From: Eleginops maclovinus
Taxonomy: Eukaryota; Chordata; Actinopteri; Perciformes; Eleginopidae
Assembly: GCF_036324505.1 (NCBI RefSeq)
Contig: NC_086365.1
Coordinates: 4,646,655 to 4,710,654 of the forward strand
Direction of reading: 5' to 3'
Length of the DNA stretch: 64,000 nt
The stretch's first letter is position 1. Each line of letters opens with the position of its first letter. Of this stretch, positions 21,990 through 34,970 are shown one piece after another. A program made the position numbers and the translations under genes. A model generated the notes under the pieces. The model had not been told where the DNA came from, did not search any database, and saw only the letters and a program-made list of their open reading frames with translations.

Positions 21990-23078
21990 TAGTGTTGGGT
22001 GTAACGTTACAATAATGTATTACTCTTTGCTGTAATGCAGTAACATAACACATCACTAATGACATTTTGGTTGTGTTATACCTGTTAACATTTTCAGTAA
22101 GGCACGTTCAAACACATTTTAACCTGACATTAAATGGTGTGTTGTTGTTTTTTTTAAGAAAAGAAAAGAACACCAACATTACAAGACATTCAGATACCAG
22201 AGAAACGATTGTGCGGGTAGAACAGTTTTGGTTGGTTATGATGGCTGCTGCAGAAACAGATTCCACTTTTTGCTCGCAATGGAGAGCTGCAGGCTCGGAG
22301 AAAAACAAATAAATACAGAAGACACGAGCGCAGGCAAGCCAAAGCAGAAGGAAATTAACTTTCTCTCAGCCTGCTAAGCTGCTTGAACCCCAAGAAGTGA
22401 AGAGACTCGTGGCAGAGTTTGTTGTTGAAGATGTTGTGGAATCGCCGGCTTTAAGAAAGCTTGTCAGCAAAATCCCCGTTAACACACCAATGACAAGGTG
22501 AGCTAACGTTGCCATAGAGACTCGTTCATACACAGCAGGTACTGGGCCGTGCAGAGGCTCCACTAACATGTTATTAATAACACACAGAGACGTCATGTTA
22601 CCGGTATCACATATTATTCAGCCCAGTAATACGAAGCATGACTTTAATAGTTTAATCTAGCTGTCTTCTTCATTTTCTGCACATACTGCCAGATAGAAAG
22701 ACATTTGCCAAAGAGTTGGATAAAGCATATGCTGTCATGGCTTTTGTGATTCTGACGGTGATGATAAATATTGGATTGCACCATGAGCCTTCATTGCGCC
22801 TATTATAAGTTGTTAGGAGCCTTAAGGGCCACAGCTGTTATGCTATACCACATCGCCCTTCAATGGTTGTATAATCAGCTGCAATAAAGTACATTTTAGC
22901 ATTTAAAGCCACACTTTTGTGGTTATTTTTGTGAAAGTAACTCAAAAGTAACGCAAAAGTAGTGTAACACATTAGAGTTCAGAGACAGTAATAATGTAAT
23001 GTAACTTATTACTTAAATAAAGACAGTAATAAGTAATATATACTGTTTCACATTTTTGAATTAACTTGCCCAACACTG
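21990..23078 (+). mobile_element. hAT element with transposase-exon remnant, perfect 8-bp target duplication
   Basis: The left end is TAGTGTTGGGTGTAACG and the right end reads CAGTGTTGGGCAAGTTAA on the minus strand, giving a terminal repeat of AGTGTTGGG. Both flanks carry the identical octamer ATAATCAA (21982-21989 and 23079-23086), the exact length hAT transposases duplicate. Subterminal regions are rich in GTAATGNAGTAA and AAAGTAACTC motifs. The middle holds a decayed transposase exon (about 22340-22497) with a GTGAGC splice-donor-like end. A diverged second copy lies at 40723-42091. At 1,089 bases it is too short to be autonomous. Confidence 0.9.
22340..22497 (+). pseudogene. hAT transposase exon remnant
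   Basis: A frame without an upstream start encodes FSQPAKLLEPQEVKRLVAEF followed by VVEDVVESPALRKLVSKIPV. This resembles the N-terminal part of hAT transposases, where a 'FIVED..P...VE.PAFR.L' segment follows the BED zinc finger. The exon ends at ACAAG before GTGAGC, which is also present in the second copy. Further right, codons from 22695 read RKTFAKELDKAY, resembling the next part of the same domain, but the splice phase no longer fits. No full transposase is present. Confidence 0.75.
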
Positions 23079-23086
23079 ATAATCAA

Positions 23087-25770
23087 CAACATAAATTTAC
23101 TGTCACTGAATTCAAAGTATGTTTCTCATTGTGTGGTGGACTAAGCTTGTTTCGTTCTTAAGTAATCAGAAAGATCCTTGAATCCTTGAGGAGGACTCTT
23201 CCCTGCTGTTATATTTATTATTTTTGATGAGGTGCCTCCGTGTTCCAATTCATCTCAAAGCATGCTCACCCGCGGTACAAAAGAGGCACTTTCAGCTATA
23301 AACTCAATCTCATCGGATCTATTTTGGGAGCGGTGCAGAGTGAGGTGGGGGTTAATTAAGATGTATAACTAAGAGATTGCAATTAATACCTCCGCACAGG
23401 TCATTTAGCTGTTGGTTGGACATGCAGCACGCCGTTTGCTTGGATTAGAATGAACATAGTAAAATCAGCCTCATTGGTACATTTAATCTTCTTCTCTTCC
23501 TTACATTGGATGCCACAGGGACCGATGAGTGTGGAAGAAGCAGTGGTACCCCTGGAGCTCATGCCACGGATAAGATTTTGGGATAAACGCTGGAACGGCA
23601 TGGCGCTTCTCTCACCAGAGGGCACATGAATCAAACGCGCCAGTGTCATTTGTCCTTCATGTCGGGCAGATGGGATTGCGTCTGTTGCTGCCTGTTTGAT
23701 GGCTGCCGAATGATCGTATGCAAGAATGATGGGAACAACGAAAAAGCTGCGGGGTGGCGTGACTACAAAGTCACTGGTGTCATTTCATATGTGCAACAAA
23801 GGAATGATCCCCCTTTGAAAGCTCAAAACTAGTCTGTTGATTAACATTTTAAAGTTCATGACATAACATATAGTGATTGTTAGACGTTGGGAATTGAAAG
23901 GTCACGGCGGGCTCTGAAATATTATCATGAACATATTTCACACATTTCTGACTTTGGACAGTAGCTAAAACTAAAACTAGGTTCGTTCAAAATGTCTTCA
24001 TCCTCTTACCTGTTAGACATTTCATAAATAGGATTGAAGTTTTTAGACAGAAAACATGTTTTGTGAGGTCACTGTTACCTCGACCTTCAATCACAAAAAT
24101 CAAATCACTTCTTCCTTGTATCAATGTGAATGGTATTGCCAAATATAAAGACATTTTATCAAGAATTCCCAAGATGACGATAATCAGTAAGAAAGACAAA
24201 TAGAGATCATTAAATATAATCGGCGAGGTGAAGTCAAAAAAACGATTCATCTAGAAAACTGATTGCCAAATTAGTGATCTTGTAAAATATGGTTAGTTGA
24301 AGTACTCTGAAACCTCTCCACTTTATTCCAATTTATCCCTAAAGTCAATCTGATTGCATATTTATCATTTCACTGCCAGTTGCTTTTCTACACATGGTCC
24401 TCATGGAATGCATCTTCAGGGTGATATCTTTTTATTTTTTCACGAGTAATCCACATGGTCTGCTCTTACACTCCACTCAGATTTTACCTTGATGTGATGT
24501 ACTCTCCCCCCAAGTTGTTTCAGTGTGAAATGGAACTATTAGCGCTTGTCCCCAGGAGGAATCAACCTAATGATATTCCAATGTGATTTAATGTCCCAGG
24601 TGTGGTCATGGTGTCTTGCTTTTTTTTGTTGGCCTGAGCTTGTCTGCTGGGCGAACCAATCCATCAGCCCTGTACTGTCAGGTCCCTGCGGCAAAGCTCG
24701 TGCTCCTCCAAGGTCTTCTTAGACATGACTGACTGACCACATCCCCATTCTTTCCATCTCACTTACATGGAAAGAAGCACTGAGTGATGAGAGGGGACGC
24801 GGCTTCTGAATAATATCTCCATAAAAAGATAAAAACAGGCTCTTTGAAGGACTGACACCAGACTCATTATACCATTTTTTTCTCTTTTGTGCCACCATTT
24901 GCCCATACTAGGTAGGATCTATTTTTAGAGAGTGACCTTTAACGGCTACCTCATCTCTGGTGGAGTGACTGATATGAGGTTTATTGAGGATAAAAGTGAC
25001 TACTTGTTGAATTGAATGACAAAAATGTTGGCACACATACAAGCACCTTTAATGTAAATGAATTGATGTTAGAGAAGGATTATTGCATAAATGTAAATCC
25101 TTTGCATAAAAGAAAACAGTATGAGCTTTGGACATTTTTTAACCTGGTTTTTTATTAACATTTTCAAAAGCCTTAAATGGCTGACGCAGATGAATTAATT
25201 GCCGGCTTTTGATTCCCAGGGGCTGTTTTTCTTAGACTATAAAAGAAAGAAAAAATGTACTGGTGCTGTTACTATGACAACAAGCTTATAGATATATAAT
25301 CACACTTCCCTCACCCCCACAGGAAACCACCATCACACACGCGCACATATTCTCTTCTAGACAAAAGTACCGTTCCTCCACTGAAGCTGTATTCATGCCG
25401 CACGCTGGGCTGAGACACACAGCTGTTCACCAGTAAGCTTGCCAAAAGTGCCCCACCGCCTCAATCCTTGGACTCAAGTCAAATCCCCAATTTGTTTATG
25501 TTATTATGGTAATAAAGGGTAGCATTTCCATATGAATATCAATATTTCAGTAGCAAGCCAGGCGTTACTGTGAACACACTGGATCCCTGGCAAGAGGCAC
25601 CCCAACAATATGAATGGGGCTCCATTTGAAGTGTAATTTCACTCATCTGATTCTTTCTTCCTCACATGATCTGAAAAGGAGGTATTTTTAGAGCCCAGGT
25701 GCTTATCCTCTTTGTGGTGCTGGAGGCTAATGTTAAATGAACACATCAATCTTAGTGTTTGAGAGCGAGA
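23087..25770. other. Unique non-coding stretch without a gene
   Basis: No gene. Motif-rich segments occur near 23340-23420 (GGGTTAATTAAGATG, TTGCAATTAATACC) and 24330-24420. The minus frame 23987-24250 and others show no domain. Confidence 0.5.
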
Positions 25771-25774
25771 AGGG

Positions 25775-25800
25775 AGCAGCGGCGGCGGCGGCGGCGGCAC
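25775..25800. repeat. (GGC)n trinucleotide repeat
   Basis: An AGC plus six GGC units, unusual in this AT-rich setting. No reading frame through it looks coding. Confidence 0.9.
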
Positions 25801-26459
25801 AGACACAGTGGTAGTAGTTTCCCTGCCAACTGTGGGATTCTAAAGCTTTTTGTGTTTCCTATTGCTGCAGTTTGTCGTAGCCATGGGGCATTAGTGGCCT
25901 CTGTGTGATTCATTCAAGTCACTTAAGGGATGGTAAACTTGAATCGGGGAGCATAAATAACATTGGGGAGTACAATACACAATGAAATATCCGCAAGACA
26001 ATTCTGAGCCTCTTTTAACACAGTGATGATTAATCCTCCTGGCATTTAAAACACAATTCCTTACTTAAATTACATTGCATTAAAATATATCAACATATGG
26101 TAAGTGCCAAACAATGTTCTGATATGAATGCAACTAGTTCATAAGTCATAACACAGTGAGATGAGTCATCACTCTTTCAGCTATCTAAATCACCATGGGG
26201 CAGAAATCATTAATGGTAGTCTAATGCATCAAGGACATGCAAATCAGCTATTTAGGCAGTGTGTATGAGCTTTTTGAGTTATGTGCTGTTGTTAAAGCCT
26301 GATGTGGAGATGGGTAGGCCAATCAGTCATCTGCGTGCTGGTGTAGATTATTTAGTTAGTGTCTGTGCGCACATGATTAAAAGGGCCCATGAGGATCCTA
26401 TAGACTTCAGTGCACGAATGCCATCATTCACAACTCATTCTGCTGTATCGTTTTCAAAG

Positions 26460-26600
26460 AATTAGGTGCAGATGTAGCTGTTTTTTATTGTCCCCTATTA
26501 AGTATTCATGCTTTATCATCCTGCATTAGTGCTGGAGGCAGCTCGCGGCAGAAATAAACTAATGATTTTAATGCTCAATGAGTGTCTTTTAATTTTCTTA
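26460..26600. promoter_or_regulatory. Candidate enhancer-like block
   Basis: The block contains CCCCTATTAAGTATTCATGC, TGCATTAGTGC, and AAACTAATGATTTTAATGC, which are repeated homeodomain-type TAAT cores around a short GC-rich centre (GCAGCTCGCGGCAG). That alternation is common in vertebrate conserved non-coding elements. No conservation data are available here. Confidence 0.35.
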
Positions 26601-29089
26601 TTACCAAACTCATCACAGTAGCTTCTGATGGAGTTTTTTTAATTTAATTCCAGAAGATTTCCGTTTTGGGACCAGAAACAAAATATGGGCTTTAAATAAT
26701 ATCAAGAATTGTAGGAGTTTTTGGAACAGAAGTGGCAAAGAGTCAAAAGTTTAGAAATAAAATAAAATGTTTGACAGAAAGTAAGTCAATGCATAAACAT
26801 TTGTTATCCCCCCCCCCAACTCGACCGTTCTGTGGTTGGGTCATTTTGAATATTGCTTCTGTCTTTTCTTTATTGATTTTGAAGAAAACGATGGACAAAA
26901 GCTTTCTGCTCAGCAGGAAAAATATGATAAACAGAGGTATGCTTCAAAGTAAAAATAACGAGAGAGTGTTTCTGCAGTAACCTCTGGCTTTCAGCAGACT
27001 TCATTACTTCTCTGGCTATGCCAAGTTCACCCCTCGATCACCAGTGGCAGCACAATGGAATTGATGCAGTCTAGAATACAAGTGATCCCAGCTGTCATCA
27101 GCAGGTATTCATATTTAACAACGGGCAGCACATGAAAACAGATCGATTCAGCATCCACAGACCTGTGTGATGTGAGACGGTGTGAAACCCTAACCTCTGG
27201 CCCTGTCGTCCGCTTCACATCAATAGTGGAGAATAATGCATTTTTTAGCTTCTCAACTCAATTTCTTTGTTTGATGGGACAACAAATGCTATCATTTCAA
27301 TGGTCATTGATTCCATCTGCAGGAATCGGATTGATTAGCCAGTCTACTGAAAGTTGATGTAATTATTGTAGAGTGGAAGCTCTCTGTTACGGCCCTTTGT
27401 AGGCCATTGATTGATTTATAAGTGGGACAGCATTCTGATGCGTCCAACTGACTATTGATTCACAACTGTCCATGTCTGTTCATGTTGTTGGAGATGTCGC
27501 AGTGCCGCTGCAGTGTTGCCCAACACAACAAAGACAGAAATAATTCTCCTTTTGTTGGATTTTTTATTTTGTATTCATCTTTTAGTTTTTTTAATGGATC
27601 TTTGAAGTGCTTTTTTATAGGTACAACAATCATAATGTGAAATAAGTGTGTTCTTATTGGTTAAGAATGTCTTTAGTGCACAGATGACATTGAGTATCTA
27701 TAAGCCCTGTTTGCCTAACAAATACAACATTTTTTATCCTTTCAGAACTAGACGATGAATGCTATGAACGAAATGTAACCACATACAATGTGTCCCGTCC
27801 CTGTAACACCCTTTGCCCAGCAACATTAATACTGACTCATTGTGAAAGGAGAATAATACAAAGCCTTATTTTGCCGCTTGCTGGCTTCTGACAGCAGAAC
27901 TCATTTACAGACCTGAATGGCTGTGAATGCTCAAGTGTTACGATTCATAAGGCTGAATGAGCATAAATCATGTTCGGAAATCAATAAATACAGCGAGGGT
28001 ACAGCAGGTTCTGTAACACCATCATCTTAGTCACAGCCAGTGAAGGCAGCCTGAGTTCAGTTGCACGTGTTTACAGAATAACACCTCAATCATCCACACC
28101 ACGATGGGATAAAGACCAAGAAATGGGCCTTACACTCCACGAATAGGGATTATTAATTGTCGATAATGGAACCAAATGATGTTTAGGTGCCTCTGCAATC
28201 AATATTTCTTAGGAATTTTGTTTGGGTAAGTGCAACCACAACATTTAAAACATAATGATTGAATGGTAATAGGTAATATTTGTCTAGCTTGTTTGGATAT
28301 GCACTCTCTTGTCCTAATAGGTCTCTTTGAAATCCCATTTACTCCAATCGAGGTGGAAAAATAGAAGCCCAAATGAGAACAATCTCAATTTCAAAGCAAG
28401 GTAATTGAAACTGGTAGTCGCTGGAAGGATGTGTTCCTTTATTGGCATCCCTTTCTGTTTTTTTTTGTAAACCGACACATTGTGTGATCTGTGAATTAAT
28501 CCAACTTCTACTTAATTGAGGCAAAAAATTGACGAAAAGGCGATAAAACGCAATACAGCCCTGGACCAGAGCCAGGGTTTTTTACAATTAGTCGGAGGGG
28601 GGAGAGAACAAAATAACATTTTCAATGATCTTCAGCTTCACTGTTCACTGTATCAATGTAAATTTAATAAAAAGATAAAAGCCCCCCCAGTCTCCGCTGA
28701 GGCACGCTGCTTTTTCAAGGCTTAAAACGGGACTATATGCCCATTGAATTCATGCCTAGGGTCACCTTGAAAGTATTAGGATTTAATATGATTGACCGTG
28801 CAGTCTTAGCAAAGGATTACCTGTGATGTTGTCCATATGTTGCTGTGAAAACCAGAGCAGTCAACATTATGCTTTAATATGAAACAGAGGTGAAATGGAA
28901 AGGGAGGGTGCACAGGTTGGAAATGGGGCTGTTCCGAGTTAACATGGACGTGCGGGTCATTCAGTCAAACCAGAAGATGAGGATCCCATTAGCTTGAAAA
29001 AGTCTGAGGTGAATGTGATGAGCTGCGAGACTCAATAATGTTCCCCCCCTAACTCTCTTGCCCTCCCTGTCTCTCCCTTCATCCGTCAC

Positions 29090-29290
29090 GTCCAGGGTCA
29101 AGCATGGCTTTATAAATGTTATCTGATTGCTGAGGGCTTTCCAATGCTTTGCTTCGGCAGTGAAATTAATCTCTGACTAAAATATTGACGCTACACAGAA
29201 TCTATCATGAGAGGCGAAGCAATCAGGCAATAAAGGAGGAGGTGTTGGAATAAAAAAAAACAACAGAGAAAGCATTTCAGATAAGCACAA
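29090..29290. promoter_or_regulatory. Candidate enhancer-like block
   Basis: Seen: TTTATAAATGTTATCTGATTG, GAAATTAATCTC, TATTGACG and CAATCAGGCAATAAA. The last resembles adjacent TALE and HOX half sites. The block sits between a C-rich stretch (29044-29090) and an A9 run. Function is inferred. Confidence 0.3.
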
Positions 29291-32100
29291 TCAATCGGAC
29301 AGCTTCACCCTACACTCCCGTGCTGTGGACGTTGGATGACTTTGACCATTCACAATATAGCTGAAGCTGAAACGGTGCTGAATGAATCTCAAATTGTTTG
29401 ACCTTGAGGTTTGACCTTTCATTAAGGAAAATCTGCATGGGTTTTAACCTATTACAAGGCATGATGATAAAACTGTTTTTTAATCAGCTTACGATTCCCT
29501 TGATTGAAATGCCATTAAGGCTTTCAGAAATGACCTGTTCTTCAATGAAGCACTCATTCTATATTCAATATGAAAAGCAGCATGACTAACAATATTGAAT
29601 GTCATAATCTAACCTTATGGCTATGTTTTCTGTGTTTAGTCATCAAAACCTCTTGAAGTATGTAACACTGTAGCAGCCATTATAATTCCATTGGACAGGC
29701 CTAATCCTTGACAATGGCAGACGGGCTTTATATTATACAGTATACAATGGTGACCTTCCAAGTTCACCTCCGGGGTTTAGAGGAATAATACAAAACATGC
29801 AAGCGCTAATCTTCTCTGCTGTGCTTCAATCCTCTGTCAAACCCTAGGGGAATGTCACAAAGGCACCAGCCTCCTGCATATACCTCCTGGCAAGTGAGGG
29901 AACATGGAAATAATATAATAAAACATTCATCATTCATTTTGTAATGCTGAGGTGGAAGAAAAGGGAAAGAGAGAGCGGGAAAGAGAAAGGAAGCGGAGGA
30001 AATCAGGAACACATGTGTGACAGACACTGACAGCCTCTTTTATGTGAGGAAATAGCACTAATTCATTTCCCACATTATAAACCCTCCTGTTTGCAATATT
30101 CACGTTACGTAGCACAATGAAAGAGGACAGCCCCTGCTACTGGTGTAGTGCTAAATAAAGATGTAACCCCCTTTCTTTTTGTTTTTTTGGAGGGGGGGTG
30201 TAAAAAGATGATGAGAAACTCCTCGCAGACTGACCCAGATAACAACCACATGAAACTCAAGTCTGCAGGGGCAAACAAAGCAGTCCACACAGAAGAGGGA
30301 GAGAGATAGCTGCAAAGAAAGAGAAATAAATGCTTTAAAAGGGTTCTCCTGACGGAAAGTTGGTTGAGAAGTAACTGCGAGAAAAGGAGATGAATATTTT
30401 AAGAATCTCAGGGAGGAAAAAGACAAGTAAGAGTGAGAATAAACACAAGCAGCACTTGCAAATTGTTGACTTGCAAAAATAGGGGAGTTTTTTTTTGGAG
30501 TACATGAGCAGGCAGCATCTGCTGAAGCCTGCCTCCGTGTTCATGTCCTCCTGCCAGGTGGAGTGCACCATCAGCTTATTGACTCAATCATCTGAAGAAG
30601 CGAAAACACAAATATGGCAACCGGGGGCTGGATTCTCAACATTGTTAAAACATCTGCAGTTGTTGCAGTTCTATTTCCAGAACACTTCCTAGGTTGCGCT
30701 GAGGTAAGTGCAAGAGTAAGCTGTGTTACAGAAGCCTATTCAATGCCACCCTAAGAAGTGCAATGGATTAGCATTCACAATAGCCCCAACTCAGACTTTC
30801 CAGAAAGAAGAAAGTCACTGATTATTATTGATACTTTAAAAAGTCACTGTGCAAAGGTAAGCCAGTTGAGAACATCTACCCTGATGCTCACAAAGTCGAT
30901 ATGCTAATTCCGCAACACCAATCACATGCATAGGGCAAATACGCCTCATTTCCTAACTCCAACACTAAATCCTATGCCAGAATAAAAATGCTAATGTGTG
31001 CTGCAATATGTCATTTGTCCTTGTGCCTATCTGGCCTGCAGCTCCACTGAGTATGGCCTATGGTGTACAGGCTGTCAACTCCACTCCGCTCTCCTTCTCC
31101 CTCCATGCCGGGGAGAGGGGACTCTGACCCCGCCATGATGACACTGCTCCAGAAGAGATTATAGACCCTGATACTCCGCCGCGCCAGCATTATGCACACA
31201 CTGCCCTTTAACTAAGATACACGGGCTGGCTGCCAGCTCTGTCCAGCCCCGTCAGATCTGCCTACTCACGTTTGTGCAGGAGAAACAGCCAAACAAAAAA
31301 TGGGGATATTGTGATGGATAAACATCATGAGGATTGAGAGTGTTCTCAAACATCCCGATATAAAAAATAGGTGGTGCAATAACCTGATGAAAAATCAATG
31401 AGCAGTAGTTTTCATGTGGGTTTCGGGGTGTTGAAAATCAATCCCAATAGTTTTAGATTGAAGTTTCCAACTGTTCTTTATTGGAAGGAGACAACATAAC
31501 AAGTATGCATTATTTGACACCAAGGGAAATATGATCACCAAAGCAATATAGACTATGAAGTTAACCATGTGTAAAATGAAAATGAATTAGATCAGAAAAA
31601 CTGCTGATGCTCTGCTCTCAAAGGGGAGAAAATCCTAAGCATGTTAAGCTTTTTCTTCCCACTACACAATCAGTGATGTCACAGCAATGTTTTTCTTCAT
31701 ATGTCAGAGTAGAGAACAAGCACTATGATATAACTCAAACAGAAGGCACTGTAGCAGCAGCTTCCTACCCTTTTTGATTGTGAGTGTAAAATTACCCTTT
31801 TAAGGGAAGCAATAGGTTGCTCTTCACAAGTTCTGAGGCAAGTACCAGACACAACACACCGACGTTTCAGCTATTTTTTTTGTGTTCTTTCATGTACTTT
31901 GATCTAGAAAACCACCTTCTGTTTACTCTTTCAAAGAGATGGTGCAATAGTAGACCACTTCCCGAAATCTGTACATTTCTTGTTTGTGCAAGGCATTTAA
32001 ACAATTCCCTACTTTGCTAAAGGTGCTTGTGATCCGAGTTCTAGCTACCTAAAAGAAAAAAGAAAGAAGATTGAAGAAGCTGGTCACAAGGACATTGCAT

Positions 32101-32577
32101 TTTAAAGAGGCCACATTATGCTTTTTGAGGTGTTCCCTTCCCTGTAGTATGTTATCTAGGTTGTTGTGCATGTAAATATCAGCAAAGGCTAAAATCCCTC
32201 TGTTCCCTCAAGAGGGAGTTCCTCTCTCCTCCCCCCCAGCCTGAAATGACTCCGTTTGACTCCTTTGTTTACTTCCGTAACATAGCGACATCACTAACAC
32301 TCGCACTTCTTTTGGCTAGCGCTCTAACACATGTACGTGAGAGGCTAAGTGGCAGGACATCTCAAAGCGTTTGACCAATCACAACAAAGCCAGCAAGCTA
32401 ACCAATCAGAGCAGACTGGGCTCTGATTTCAGATGGAGGGTGAAAAGAGATGCTGCAGCACATGCAGTATGAGAAAAATAAAGAGCTTTTAGAACATTAA
32501 AGCATGGAGACATGTCCCAGTAGAGGCATAAAATATAAATATGAACCTGAAAATAAGTATAATATGGCCCCTTTAAA
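32101..32577. mobile_element. MITE with ~26-bp terminal inverted repeats
   Basis: The left end TTTAAAGAGGCCACATTATG and the right end (minus strand) TTTAAAGGGGCCATATTATA are imperfect inverted repeats. The similarity continues for several bases into CTTTTT/CTTATT. The family is widespread in fish, from memory, beginning with a TTTAAAGGGG(A/C)CATATTATGC consensus. The target duplication is hidden because the TTTAAA end is itself palindromic, so the superfamily is unresolved. No coding frame is present. The interior contains two ACCAATCA boxes near 32377-32408. Confidence 0.8.
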
Positions 32578-33998
32578 TACAGCAGTTTGTCCATTAAAAG
32601 GCACAACACTGCATATTTTAATAAAACATGTCACGGAAAATGATTAGACGCTCAAAAGATTCAACTAACTCTCCTAATGACAAATATTCCCCTATGATCA
32701 AGATATAACTAGTTATTTGGACAATTCCCCAGTCACCTCCCATTTTAAATTGAGTATGAACCTGAGAGTCCTGAATGTCATGCTTTAGGACCACATTTTA
32801 AACTTCCCTGTCAAACTACATATAGTTCTGCTTAGATCTTCATTTAATTACTTAATTAAAATGTCTTAAATTGAATTTCTAACTTTGACTTTGGGGAGTC
32901 ATTAATGTCACTGGGTGATAATAAACCCTGTCCTAACGCTCCCCTTGGGATAATGAGACCCAACATGTCGATGCCAGCTTGCCTTCCTCTCACCCTCCCG
33001 ACCCCTTCTAACCCAACATTTCCTCTCAGTGCTCTTCCATCTTGTCTGAGGGATTTGATTAGACTTTAACGAACCATGACCCTTTGTGCTTCCAAAATGT
33101 TTAAGCTCCTGCTGAAAAATTAATCTCACATTACTGAGGCTTGTCGATGGCTTGTTTTGACACCTGAGGGGATATCAATTAGAAAATAGTTGAAGTCCTT
33201 AAAAATGAATGAAATATTGAGGACAAGCAAGATCATTTATTTTGATCATATATTATTTTAGTTAGTTCAACAGCCTGTATTCGCCTGGGGGCTTGAAGAG
33301 GGTTCAATATAATTTAGCGTTGAACCAACCCAGTGACATATTATACTTGAAGCTTTTTCCTTTAACATGAAAGCTGTACTTAAAGTTGAAAACAGAGTTG
33401 TGGAGGCTCTATAACAACATATGTTCCTTTTTGTGCCAACCTTTGTTTGGCTATTGTTGATGGACGTAGGTTGTTAACTAGCTATACAAAGTGCCCATTC
33501 CTTTTCCCACCTACTGAGCTCTGAATAATGACTGCTGCTCCAAAAACCAATGTGAATGGCAACAACTATAGAGCATTATGAATTGATTTTCAGGTGATTG
33601 GCCCATTGTAACCCAATGTTCTGCAGTTTGGTGCCAATTCAGAAGCCCAAAAGTGTTATGGGCATGTATAGCAACGGGAAAAATATAAAGTAAAAGAAAC
33701 TAGTTTGGTAAGAAAAGGAAGGATCAATTGGGACTAAAGGACGTTATACCTCATGTTGTCTGTCTTCATCAAACGTTTCAAAAGGCTCTTGGGTTTTTGT
33801 AAGCCTCTGCCAAATACGAGATAGCTAACTATCGTGAAATACATAATGTGATTGTTTTTGCCCAATTGAGTCCATTAATCCTGGAAGGAATGTTGGGGAA
33901 TGCAACTGAACTGTTCTATTCTTGGCACTTTGCTCTGTGCGTCATTGCACAAGCAAAGGAGCTGAGCGAGACAGAGGGTGAGTGAGCGAGTGAGAGAG

Positions 33999-34028
33999 TG
34001 TGTGTGTGTGTTAGTGTGTGTGTGTGTA
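33999..34028. repeat. Interrupted (GT)n microsatellite
   Basis: Two GT runs separated by TA, preceded by a GAGTGAGCGAGT purine-rich tract. Confidence 0.85.
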
Positions 34029-34799
34029 TATTTTCATTTGAAGAGACTCCGCCCTGAAGGCAACAGCTCAAAGCTGCTGCTGTCACATATAAACAATGAG
34101 ACCTGATTTGACAAACTGACAATGACACAGAGCTTGTGAAGTTGTATCCAAAATACCAGAGACTATTTTGATGACTTTTTTCAGGACTGAGGGACAAAAT
34201 GGGTGACACATAAGAGGAAGGGAAAGAAAGACCATGCTTCAATAGAACTGAAAGCATGAGTCTGGTATGATTCATAATTATATAACTGCTACCAAATCAC
34301 TGCGATGGGTACATACACATGTGCACACCAGTAATTCGTGCCTGCTGGGGTATTCTGTTGCCAATGTCCTTGGCCCTTCCTTCAAGGCAGCAGTCTCATG
34401 AGATGGCAGTGATCAGAAAAGGAACAACACGCAAACTGATCCCACCATGTTGGCCGGCTGGTAATTAAATATCAGCTCTTGGCTCAAAAGTATGTAAATG
34501 CTGCTTCCCGGCCCGTGCTCATGCCCATTTCACCCCGCCCCAACCCCGCCCCCAGAAACACTGATCGGTAGACAAGGCCCTGCCAGGTCCTGTTGCTAGA
34601 GAATACTCTCAAACATATTATTAACCCCCGTCTCTAAAGCAGATCCAGATCAGAGGCACCCTGCCGCTTTGAGACCCTCGGCTTAACAGGCTGCATGGCC
34701 AATGCTTTCTTTGGCCCTCGCAGCACACGAGGGGAAGAGAAGAGGAAGAAAACAAATGGTGTGGAAACAGATGCAATAAGTCAGGATGGGAGATGAGTG

Positions 34800-34970
34800 G
34801 GTGGCAGCGCGGGATGTGGGGTAAAGAATAGGGATGTGCTCATAAATATCAAGGGCTCATAATTCTGAAGATGTCAAGAGGCCAAATGGATATTTTTCTA
34901 TTGGCAGCGATAAGGCATGTGGGCAACTCGGATAGGGGCTTATTACATTTCCCATAAAGCCTATCATTGT
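34800..34970. promoter_or_regulatory. Candidate regulatory block
   Basis: The block contains TGCTCATAAATATCAAGGGCTCATAA, a CATAA-type direct repeat with two GCTCATAA units about 20 bp apart. It also has GGCAGCGATAAGGCATG and CCCATAAAGCC, which look like HOX- and GATA-type cores. Function is inference. Confidence 0.3.

Larger units (their letters stand above)
25801..32100. other. Unique non-coding stretch without a gene
   Basis: There are no credible exons in about 6.3 kb. Motif-dense blocks occur at 26460-26600, 27030-27170, 28100-28220 and 29090-29290. An ATGCAAAT octamer lies at 26237-26244. Purine-rich tracts at 29940-30010 and 30290-30440 create the overlapping minus-strand frames there. 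Confidence 0.5.
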
